A DNA stretch of 34,090 nt from Pseudomonadota bacterium (GTDB taxonomy: Bacteria > Pseudomonadota > Gammaproteobacteria > Burkholderiales > Burkholderiaceae). The position numbers and the translations under genes are program-made. This document shows, in pieces, positions 24,366 to 31,240 of this stretch. Where the stretch lies: contig CAUJJP010000142.1 of the NCBI GenBank assembly GCA_963205525.1, positions 1 through 34,090 on the forward strand, in the 5' to 3' direction. Numbering within the stretch: position 1 is the stretch's first letter; each line of letters starts with the position of its first letter. The notes under the pieces are model-generated. The model was given only the letters and a program-made list of their open reading frames with translations. It had not been told where the DNA came from and made no database searches.

Positions 24366-27341
24366 ATGAAGTCACTAACCAACACCATTGCATCGTCCTT
24401 GGGGAGCTCTTGGCAAGGCGTGTCTGACCGCGCCTTGTCCTGGCTGCTCGTCGGCGTCTTGCCGGTGGCGATCCTGGTGTTGTCGGCAATGGCTCTGTTC
24501 ACCTGGGAGTCGCACTATGCCTACGATGAGCCCGTACCCGTGGCGATGCGCGTGGTCGAGGACGCCAGCGCCAGCCTCGGCCCGGAAAAGGCCTTGGCGG
24601 CACTGCGCGAGCAGGCACCCGTCCTGCGGTACGACACCCGGCTGAAGGAAACGCCGTTCTGGTTCGAGTTTGCCGTACCCGCGGCGCAGTCCGGGCGGCC
24701 GGCGGCCATCGAATTCCCCTCGCGGCACCTGGTCCGGCTGGCCTGCTGGGGCGGTAGCGAACTGGCCCCCCTGGGGGAGGGGGGGCTGAATGGCCACAGC
24801 GGCCGTTTGTTCGATTCGCGCGGCGGTTTCGGCATGCGCCTGCAAGGCTTGTCCTCTGGCGCCTCGGTTCTGTGTCAGGCCCGTTTCGTCGGGCCTGCGC
24901 GCCTGATGACGCTGCAGTGGGATGAAAGCGCGTTGCAGGCGGCGACGCGGTCCTTCGAACGTGATACAGGCCTGCTCGAGGGCGGGATTCTGATGCTGGC
25001 GCTGTTCGTGCTCATGACGGCGCTCATCAACCGCAATGCCACTTATGTGCTGTTCGGGGTGTGGCTGCTGATCAACCTGCGCATGGGGGCGCTATCGGCG
25101 GGCTGGGATCGGCAGTGGCTGGGGCACGACATACCGGTGGAATGGCTGGTGAGCGTGCGCATGGTGACGATTGCATTGCTCTACACCCTGACCTTTCAGC
25201 TTTTTCGCGCGTTGTTCCGCGATCAAATGCACAAATGCGCCAAGCCGCAGGTGTTCGACTGGGTGCATTGGAGTTGCGTGCTGTTGCTGGCACTGTCGGT
25301 CACGATGCCCTTTGCGCAGTTTCTGCCCGTGGTCTGGGTCGCCACTGCGTTGGGCAGCTTGCTGTTGGTGACGGTTCTCGTGCGCATCGTCGTCATAACG
25401 CGCTCGCCGGTGGCTGCCTGGTACGGGGCTGCCATCGCTGTGATGTTGGTATCGAGCATGTACGAGGTCGTGGCCGCAGCCTGGGGCATCAAGGCATGGA
25501 TCGGTTCGATCAACAGCGTGACGGCGGCGCTGGCATCCAGCCTGCTGGCTTCCATGGCCATTGGCGCGCAGCTGCGTCAGGAGCATCAGCAACGGGTGCA
25601 GGCGCAGGCCCAGCTGACCCACAACTATGAGGAGATGCCGCTGGGGCTGTTCACGCTGGATCTGACGGGACGCTTCATTGCCGCCAACCCCGCGCTGCGG
25701 GCGGCGCTGGGCCCGGGCGTGCTGACGGGAGGCCGCAACCATTGGGATGACCACTTCGCATCCTTAGGGTGGCAGCAGGTGCTGCAGTCCCTGAGCAGCC
25801 GGTCCGAGGTGGAGCTGGAGCTTTCGGGCCGGACGGACGCGGACGGGGCCCCGGCGCGCCGCTATCTCGTCAATGCGATCCGCTCGGAAGATCGCGTCGA
25901 GGGCTCCCTGCAGGATGTGACGGAGCGCTCCCTGGCCGTGGAGCGCCTGCGCTTCCTGGCCGACCACGATCCGCTGACCCAGGTATTCAACCGCGACGGC
26001 ATCCGCGCCGAACTCGAGCGGGCACTGCAGTCGGCGCGCGCGGATACGACGCTTGCGCTGGCCTATCTGGATCTGGATCGTTTCAAGCTGATGAACGAGC
26101 TGTTCGGCCACTACGCCGGCGACGAGGTGCTGCGTCAGGTCTGTGCCCGCGTCACCGGGCTGCTGACGGGCGGCATGCGGATGGGGCGCATGGGTGGCGA
26201 CGAGTTCATCCTTCTGATGCCGGGCACGAGCCTGGCACGGGCCACGGCGCTTTGCCAGGATATCGTCAGGCAGATAGGCGACAGGCCCTATCGTGTGGGC
26301 GATCGGTCCTTTCACGTGCGCGGCTCCGTGGGGCTGATCGACGCGGCGCGGGTCGGCTCCGTCGAGGAGGCCGTGTCGACTGCCAATCGCGCCTGCCGCG
26401 AGGCCAAGATCAGCCGTGGCAGCCACCTGGTGGTATTCGAGCATGACTCGCGGGCGCTGCGCGAGCACGAGGCAGAGATTGCCCTGGCCAGCCACCTCGC
26501 GGCATCGGACGAGCTGCAGGGCCTGTATCTGGAGATGCAGCCCATCATGTCGCTGGCCCAGCCGGATCAGTCGCTCAATTTCGAGGTGCTGCTGCGCATG
26601 CGCGGCGTCGATGGCGAGCTGGTGCCCACGCCGCGGTTGATCCTGGCGGCGGAAAACAGCGGCTGCATGGGGCAGGTGGATCGCTGGGTGCTGCGCCAGA
26701 CCCTCGTATGGATGCGCGAGCACCAGGCCGACCTGGAGCTGACGCGCTTCATCTGCATGAACCTCAGCGGCGCTTCGCTCAATGACGAGAATTTTCTGCA
26801 GGATGCCGTCCAGATGCTGCAGGCCTACGGCGACGTGGTGTCGCGCCTGTGCCTGGAAATCACCGAGAGCGTGGCTCTGCATGACCTCGAGAACACGCGG
26901 CGTTTCATCGCCCAGGTGCATGACCTGGGTGCCAAGGTGGCGTTCGATGACTTCGGTGCGGGGTACACCTCGTTTTCGTACCTCAAGCAGCTCAAGGGCG
27001 ATCTGGTCAAGATCGACGGCAGCTTCGTCGTCAACATCAACGAGCACCCGGCCAACGTGGCCATCGTGGAGGCCATCGTCGGACTGGCGCGCAACCTGGG
27101 CATGAAGGTCATCGCGGAATGGGCTGAGGACAGCGCCACGGTACAGACCCTCGCGGACATCGGCGTGGACTATGTGCAGGGCTTCGCCATCGCCCGGCCG
27201 CAAGCGCCGGAGCGCATTCTTGCCGCGCGCTCGGCAGCGGATTTCGTGAGCGATCCGGGGCTGCTGCATGCCCTGCTGCTGCAAGGCTGGGCTGCGCCGC
27301 TGTCGCTCAGCGATGCGCCACCAGGCCTTGCGAAGCACTGA
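24366..27341 (+). CDS. 7TM-like sensor GGDEF-EVL c-di-GMP protein
   Basis: A 991-residue membrane protein. A first hydrophobic segment at 25-46 is followed by a periplasmic domain (about 50-200). Further hydrophobic helices then lie at about 204-222, 226-240, 262-282, 300-320, 322-345, 350-372 and 383-400. This layout is that of 7TM receptors with diverse intracellular modules. A degenerate PAS-like part (420-520) leads to a GGDEF domain with intact GGDEF (610-614) and no I-site. The phosphodiesterase domain has EVL (740-742) in place of EAL. Its other metal ligands are kept: Asn in CMNLS, Glu in EITES, Asp-Asp in DDFGAG, Lys in VKIDG and Gln in VQGF, so it may still be active. No good ribosome site is seen at the ATG. 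It converges with the acyltransferase-like gene at a 3-bp gap, and its GC is lower than that of the flanks. Confidence 0.88.
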   Translation: MKSLTNTIASSLGSSWQGVSDRALSWLLVGVLPVAILVLSAMALFTWESHYAYDEPVPVAMRVVEDASASLGPEKALAALREQAPVLRYDTRLKETPFWFEFAVPAAQSGRPAAIEFPSRHLVRLACWGGSELAPLGEGGLNGHSGRLFDSRGGFGMRLQGLSSGASVLCQARFVGPARLMTLQWDESALQAATRSFERDTGLLEGGILMLALFVLMTALINRNATYVLFGVWLLINLRMGALSAGWDRQWLGHDIPVEWLVSVRMVTIALLYTLTFQLFRALFRDQMHKCAKPQVFDWVHWSCVLLLALSVTMPFAQFLPVVWVATALGSLLLVTVLVRIVVITRSPVAAWYGAAIAVMLVSSMYEVVAAAWGIKAWIGSINSVTAALASSLLASMAIGAQLRQEHQQRVQAQAQLTHNYEEMPLGLFTLDLTGRFIAANPALRAALGPGVLTGGRNHWDDHFASLGWQQVLQSLSSRSEVELELSGRTDADGAPARRYLVNAIRSEDRVEGSLQDVTERSLAVERLRFLADHDPLTQVFNRDGIRAELERALQSARADTTLALAYLDLDRFKLMNELFGHYAGDEVLRQVCARVTGLLTGGMRMGRMGGDEFILLMPGTSLARATALCQDIVRQIGDRPYRVGDRSFHVRGSVGLIDAARVGSVEEAVSTANRACREAKISRGSHLVVFEHDSRALREHEAEIALASHLAASDELQGLYLEMQPIMSLAQPDQSLNFEVLLRMRGVDGELVPTPRLILAAENSGCMGQVDRWVLRQTLVWMREHQADLELTRFICMNLSGASLNDENFLQDAVQMLQAYGDVVSRLCLEITESVALHDLENTRRFIAQVHDLGAKVAFDDFGAGYTSFSYLKQLKGDLVKIDGSFVVNINEHPANVAIVEAIVGLARNLGMKVIAEWAEDSATVQTLADIGVDYVQGFAIARPQAPERILAARSAADFVSDPGLLHALLLQGWAAPLSLSDAPPGLAKH

Positions 27342-27344
27342 GGC

Positions 27345-28085
27345 CTACATCAGTCGTGCCGGGGGCGGCAGCAGCATGGGAATGGTCGCCGTTGCGGTCC
27401 GGACCCAGTCGTGGCGTGCGCGCGGCACTTCCAGGACGATGTCGGGGTGGTGCGTCTCGACCATGAATTTGAACATTGGATGCCGCACTGCAGCCCATCG
27501 CTCCTGTGCCGTGCGTACTTCGAATTTCATGACGCGGTGCGGCAGGTTGCCCGCGTGGCGCAGCGGGATGTAGCCCAGATCGGGGTACACATCGTCGAAC
27601 AGCAGGCGCCGGTATTGGCGATCCACGGGCGCGCGCCCTGCGACGACCATCCAGTCCACGTCGTTGCGCAGACAGTACAGGTAGAAGGCCTTGAACAGCG
27701 CGGTCTTGACCAGGGTGCCCACGCGGCCTTCGGACACGCCGAGCCTCGTGGCCTCGGCCAGCACGCTGTTGCCCAGTGCGTCCGGTAGCGCCAGTGACCG
27801 CTCCAGCGCCAGCGGTCCGTTGGCGTTGGTCTGTATCCGCATGGTGCCCAGGGCAGAGCCATCGAGGCGAGACTCGGCCAGCAGCACCACGGAGCTGGTG
27901 GAGAAGTCGGCCTGCTCGGGCTCGAGCAGAGCGTCTGCCAGGCCGGGCACGTGGCGCGCGTAGGCCAGGTGACGTATGTGCACGGCCTTTTGCAGCGCTT
28001 GCGCGTCGCTCACCACGCGTACGGAAAACGGCAGGCGCTCCAGAGTTCCGTCAGGAGCCGGATTTGCATGGGTGGCGCAGGTCAT
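27345..28085 (-). CDS. FeeM-like N-acyl amino acid synthase / GNAT-fold protein
   Basis: A 246-residue soluble protein that resembles FeeM-type long-chain N-acyl amino acid synthases, which share a fold with AHL autoinducer synthases and take acyl groups from acyl carrier protein. Visible pieces are an N-terminal AVHIRHLAYARHVPGL (RxxaYxxe-like), EPEQADFSTSSVVLLAE, GTMRIQTN (the G-x-x-R strand), LAEATRLGVS (the E-x-T-R motif typical of this fold) and a YRRLLFDDVYPDLGY region like the C-terminal acyl-pocket part. The ATG at 28085 is preferred over an upstream GTG at 28148; neither has a clear ribosome site. It converges with the 7TM c-di-GMP gene. The assignment rests on pattern recognition; an ordinary GNAT acetyltransferase is the main alternative. 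The product and amino acid substrate are unknown. Confidence 0.72.
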   Translation of the reverse strand: MTCATHANPAPDGTLERLPFSVRVVSDAQALQKAVHIRHLAYARHVPGLADALLEPEQADFSTSSVVLLAESRLDGSALGTMRIQTNANGPLALERSLALPDALGNSVLAEATRLGVSEGRVGTLVKTALFKAFYLYCLRNDVDWMVVAGRAPVDRQYRRLLFDDVYPDLGYIPLRHAGNLPHRVMKFEVRTAQERWAAVRHPMFKFMVETHHPDIVLEVPRARHDWVRTATATIPMLLPPPARLM

Positions 28086-28175
28086 CGTGGACAAGGGTGG
28101 TGTTGGCGTGACGAGACAATGATATCCCCGGGTCGGTCTGGCATGCACGCGGAACGCGGCAAGGTGTTGCGTTCA

Positions 28176-28198
28176 GCGCTATTTTTAAAAGAGTGCGC
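28176..28198. other. AT-rich imperfect dyad upstream of the FeeM-like gene
   Basis: GCGC arms flank TATTTTTAAAAGAGT, an AT-rich core in the 184-bp gap between the FeeM-like gene and ruvC. It could be an operator, part of a promoter for the FeeM-like gene, or a fragment of the dispersed repeat (it contains CAGCGCT). None of these can be decided here. Confidence 0.3.
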
Positions 28199-28269
28199 CC
28201 CTTTCCGCGCGGTGGTCAGAGAAGCGTTCCGGCAGCAGCCGGGTCGGAGCCCCGGACGGGGGGCCGCCC

Positions 28270-28833
28270 TCAATAGCTGCGTCCGCCCTTGTACATCGCA
28301 TGCTGGCGCCGGTGCAGGGCGGTCACCTCGCTCACGCGCGCCATGGCCGCTCCGGCGTGCGCGTGGGTGATGGCCAGGCCCAGCGCGTCGGCGGCATCGG
28401 TGCCGGGCAGGCCCGGCAGCTGGAGCAGGCGCCGCACCATCTCCTGCACCTGGCTCTTGGCCGCGCGGCCGTGGCCGACCACGGCCTTTTTCATCTGCAG
28501 CGCGGTGTATTCGGCCACCGGCAGGCTGGCGTGCACCAGCGCCGTGAGCGCCGCGCCGCGCGCCTGGCCGAGCAGCAGCGTCGACTGCGGGTTGACGTTG
28601 ACGAAGACGATCTCCACCGCCGCGCAGTCGGGCGCGTAGCGCGCCGCCACCTCGCTGATGCCGTCGAACAGCAGCTTGAGCCGCCCCGGCAGATCGCCCA
28701 GCGCCCGGTCGGCGCCGCCGCGCCGGGTGGTGCGGATGGTGCCGCTGGCGACGTAGGCCAGGCGCGCGCCGCCGGCCTCGATCACGCCGAAGCCGGTGGT
28801 TTGCAGGCCGGGGTCTATGCCGAGGATGCGCAT
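28270..28833 (-). CDS. ruvC: Crossover junction endodeoxyribonuclease RuvC
   Basis: A 187-residue Holliday-junction resolvase, working with RuvAB in recombination repair. The catalytic acidic residues are Asp7 in [10 protein letters not shown], Glu74 in AAVEIVF, and Asp146 and Asp149 in [26 protein letters not shown] and [16 protein letters not shown] are classic RuvC segments. Length matches the family (about 170-190). It starts 9 bp after the mtgA stop and is the last gene of the minus-strand unit. A GC hairpin may follow at about 28250-28266, without a T-run. Confidence 0.97.
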   Translation of the reverse strand: MRILGIDPGLQTTGFGVIEAGGARLAYVASGTIRTTRRGGADRALGDLPGRLKLLFDGISEVAARYAPDCAAVEIVFVNVNPQSTLLLGQARGAALTALVHASLPVAEYTALQMKKAVVGHGRAAKSQVQEMVRRLLQLPGLPGTDAADALGLAITHAHAGAAMARVSEVTALHRRQHAMYKGGRSY

Positions 28834-28842
28834 GGTGCGAGG

Positions 28843-29577
28843 TTACGGCAGTTGCGCCGCCGGCATGCGCGCCAGGATGGTGCGGCTGCGCCCGGCGAGG
28901 TAGGCCGACTGCGGCGTCTTCTCGAAGCGCCGGGGCGCGGGCAGCATCACCGCCAGGCGCGCGGCCTCGGGCGCGGTGAGCTGCGCGGCGCTCTTGCCGT
29001 AGTAGTGGCGCGCGGCGGCCTCGGCGCCGAAGACGCCGCTGCCCCATTCGACGTTGTTGAGGTAGATCTCCAGGATGCGCTGCTTGGTCAGCAGGTGTTC
29101 GAGCGCGAAGGTGAGCAGCAATTCCTGCCCCTTGCGCACCAGCGTGCGCTCGCCCGAGAGCAGCAGGTTCTTGGCCAGCTGCTGGGTGATGGTCGAGCCG
29201 CCGCGGATCTTCGCGGCGCGCGCCGGCCGGCCGGGGTGGCGTGCCTGCGCCTGCTGCGCGCGCTCGCGGGCGATGGCGTTGCGCTCCCAGGCTTTTTCGA
29301 TCGCGTCCCATTGCACGCCGTCGTGCTGCAGGAAGCCGTCGTCCTCCGAAGCGATCACCGCGCGCTTGAGCTGGTCGGAAATCCGCGCGTAGGGCACCCA
29401 GCGCTGCTGCCAGCGCAGCGGTCGCCCGTCGTGCCGCTGGGCCCAGATGGCGGAACGCTGGAAGCTGGTCGATTCGGGGTCGATGCGGGCCATCAGCGCG
29501 ATGCGCAGCACGAAGAACAGCTGCAGCGCGACGAAGGCCAGCAGCACCAGCGCGCACCAGCGCAGCAGGGCTTTCAT
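28843..29577 (-). CDS. mtgA: Monofunctional biosynthetic peptidoglycan transglycosylase
   Basis: A 244-residue GT51 enzyme that polymerises lipid II into glycan strands at the inner membrane. One N-terminal transmembrane segment (about 6-28) anchors it. The GT51 motifs are AVIASEDDGFLQHDGV (catalytic Glu78), RGGSTITQQLAKNLLL, RKGQELLL and RILEIYLNNVEWG (Glu170). No transpeptidase domain follows, which separates it from class A PBPs. The start is the ATG at 29577, in a 4-bp overlap with the aroE stop. The aroE-mtgA order is common in proteobacteria. Confidence 0.96.
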   Translation of the reverse strand: MKALLRWCALVLLAFVALQLFFVLRIALMARIDPESTSFQRSAIWAQRHDGRPLRWQQRWVPYARISDQLKRAVIASEDDGFLQHDGVQWDAIEKAWERNAIARERAQQAQARHPGRPARAAKIRGGSTITQQLAKNLLLSGERTLVRKGQELLLTFALEHLLTKQRILEIYLNNVEWGSGVFGAEAAARHYYGKSAAQLTAPEAARLAVMLPAPRRFEKTPQSAYLAGRSRTILARMPAAQLP

Positions 29578-30410
29578 GGCGCCAGCAGCGCGCGCAGCTC
29601 GGCCAGCACCGGGGCCGAGGGCGGGCGCACGCCGCGCCAGAGCGCGAAGGATTCCGCTGCCTGCTCGACCAGCATGCCCAGGCCGTCGCGCGCCAGCGCG
29701 CCGTGCGCCGCGGCCCAGTCGAGGAAGCCTTGCGCCTGCGGGCCGTACATCATGTCGTAGGCCAGGCTGCCGGCGCGCAGCACCTGGGGCGGGATGGGCG
29801 GCGGGCCGCCCGAGAGGCTGCTGGAGGTGGCGTTGATGATGATATCGAAATCGGCCTCCAGCGCTTGCTGGTCGAGCGCAAGCAGCTCTGTTTTCGAGAG
29901 CGATGCGATACCCTGGTGGCGCACCGCCAGTTCCTGCGCCCGCAGGGGGGTGCGGTTGCACACCACGATGCGCCGCGGTGCGCGCGCGAGCAGCGGGGCG
30001 AGTACCCCGGCGGCCGCGCCGCCGGCGCCGACGAGCAGCACGTCGCGCCCGGCGAGCAGCACGCCCGCGCCCTGCTCGATGTCGGCCACCAGCCCCAGGC
30101 CGTCGGTGTTGTCGGCGTGGATGCGGCCGTCCTGCAGCACCAGCGTGTTGGCCGCGCCCGCCTGCGCCACGCGCTCGCTGCGGCTGTCGGCCAGGGCCGC
30201 GGCCTGCTGCTTGAACGGCACGGTGACGTTGCAGCCGCGCCCGCCCTGGGCGGCGAAGCCGCGCACCGCCGGCGCGAAGCCGCCGAGCGGCACGAGCCGC
30301 GCCTCGTAGGCCAGCGCCTGGCCCGTCAGCGCGGCGAAGCGCGCGTGGATCCACGGGGAGCGGCTGTGCGCCACGGGGTGGCCCATCACGCAGTACAGGT
30401 CGGTGGTCAT
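29574..30410 (-). CDS. aroE: Shikimate dehydrogenase
   Basis: A 278-residue NADP-dependent enzyme that reduces 3-dehydroshikimate to shikimate in aromatic amino acid synthesis. The shikimate site shows VMGHPVAHSRSPWIH, NVTVPFK with catalytic Lys67, and ADNTDGLG with Asp103. The cofactor site is LLVGAGGAAAGV, followed by CNRT, which selects NADP. The segment IASLSKTELLALDQQALEAD before IINATSSS (about residues 168-188) is encoded by a copy of the dispersed DNA repeat and is about 4 residues longer than in E. coli. Start and stop overlap the neighbouring genes by 4 bp each. Confidence 0.96.
   Translation of the reverse strand: MTTDLYCVMGHPVAHSRSPWIHARFAALTGQALAYEARLVPLGGFAPAVRGFAAQGGRGCNVTVPFKQQAAALADSRSERVAQAGAANTLVLQDGRIHADNTDGLGLVADIEQGAGVLLAGRDVLLVGAGGAAAGVLAPLLARAPRRIVVCNRTPLRAQELAVRHQGIASLSKTELLALDQQALEADFDIIINATSSSLSGGPPPIPPQVLRAGSLAYDMMYGPQAQGFLDWAAAHGALARDGLGMLVEQAAESFALWRGVRPPSAPVLAELRALLAP
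29845..29912 (-). repeat. Dispersed AGCGCT-type inverted repeat inside aroE
   Basis: The 38-base core (29851-29888) read on the minus strand has GAGCTGCTTGCGCT, GACCAGCA and AGCGCTGGAGGCC. It matches the pbpC copy at 32 of 38 positions without a gap, in a different codon frame. AT-richer flanks (TCTCGAAAACA and TTTCGATATC) are also like the other copies. The gene stays open and keeps all catalytic residues. Confidence 0.55.
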
Positions 30411-31240
30411 TGCGGCTCCCTGAGCTGCGTCTCCAGCACCTGCTCGCGCGTGAAGCGGAAGCGCGCGACGACGGCGAGCTGGTCGGTCTTGGCGCGCATC
30501 TCGGCGTTGAACGGACCGAACGGACCGGCGGCGCGCGCGATCGCCTCGGCGCGCTGGTCGAGCAGCCGGTTGCCCGAACCCTGCACGATTTCGGTCGAGA
30601 GCACGCTGCCGTCGAAATTCACCGTGAGGATCATCACCAGGTCGCCGTAGAGCTTCTTGCCGCCGGCCTCGGGGAAGTTGCGCGTGCCCTTGTCCTCCAC
30701 CTTGCGGCGCAGCCGGTCGTAGTACAGCGCGTAGGCCGCCTCGCGCGTCGCGGGGCTGATGTAGCGCTTGCGCGGGCGGGCGTTTTCCTCGTTCACGCGC
30801 TTTTCGATCTCGGCGAGCAGGCGCACCAGCTGGCGGCGCTTTTCCGCCTGCGCGCGGCCCTCCATCATCGCGAGCTGGCGGCGCACCTGCGCGAGCAGGC
30901 GGTTTTGCTCCTCCAGCAGCTGCTCGGCCTGTTGCTGCGCGTCCTCCACGTCGTCGCCCGCGGCCGTCAGCGCCGAGTAGGGCAGCGGGCTGGTGGCGCG
31001 GCCGGCCGCCGCCTCGCCGCCGCCGGCCAGCGCGGCCTGCGCCAGGGCCTGCGCCTTCTCGGGCGCTTCGCCGCTCCTGGCGTTGACCAGGATCACCTCG
31101 AGCGGCGTGTCCTGGAACACCCGGTTGAAGGTCTGCGGCGCCACGAACCGCACCGTGAACAGCGCCGCGTGCACCGCCAGCGAGACGCCCAGGGCGATCT
31201 GCAGCGTGCTCAGGCGTTCGAGCGTGGCGGAAAATCTCAC
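30407..31240 (-). CDS. TonB-like energy transducer protein
   Basis: A 277-residue protein with a short cytoplasmic N terminus, one transmembrane anchor (about 13-33), a long Gln/Glu/Arg-rich predicted coiled coil (about 98-160) and a C-terminal TonB-type domain (YYDRLRRKVEDKGTRNFPEA, LTVNFDGSVLSTEIVQGSG). TonB proteins pass inner-membrane proton-motive energy to outer membrane receptors. The usual Pro-rich spacer is absent and replaced by the coiled coil, which is closer in layout to TolA. No exbB or exbD gene is in the window. It overlaps the RNase gene and aroE by 4 bp each. A role in metal uptake or in envelope integrity is possible. Confidence 0.82.
   Translation of the reverse strand: MRFSATLERLSTLQIALGVSLAVHAALFTVRFVAPQTFNRVFQDTPLEVILVNARSGEAPEKAQALAQAALAGGGEAAAGRATSPLPYSALTAAGDDVEDAQQQAEQLLEEQNRLLAQVRRQLAMMEGRAQAEKRRQLVRLLAEIEKRVNEENARPRKRYISPATREAAYALYYDRLRRKVEDKGTRNFPEAGGKKLYGDLVMILTVNFDGSVLSTEIVQGSGNRLLDQRAEAIARAAGPFGPFNAEMRAKTDQLAVVARFRFTREQVLETQLREPQ

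Noticed and set aside
21217..28085. Functional link between the acyl-CoA ligase and the FeeM-like protein
   Set aside because: FeeM-type enzymes use acyl-ACP rather than acyl-CoA, and the genes are over 4 kb apart in different units; proximity alone is not enough.
28265..28310. AATAGCTGC at the ruvC 3' end as another repeat copy
   Set aside because: The arms cannot be aligned without several gaps, and the encoded RuvC tail looks like the normal family C terminus.
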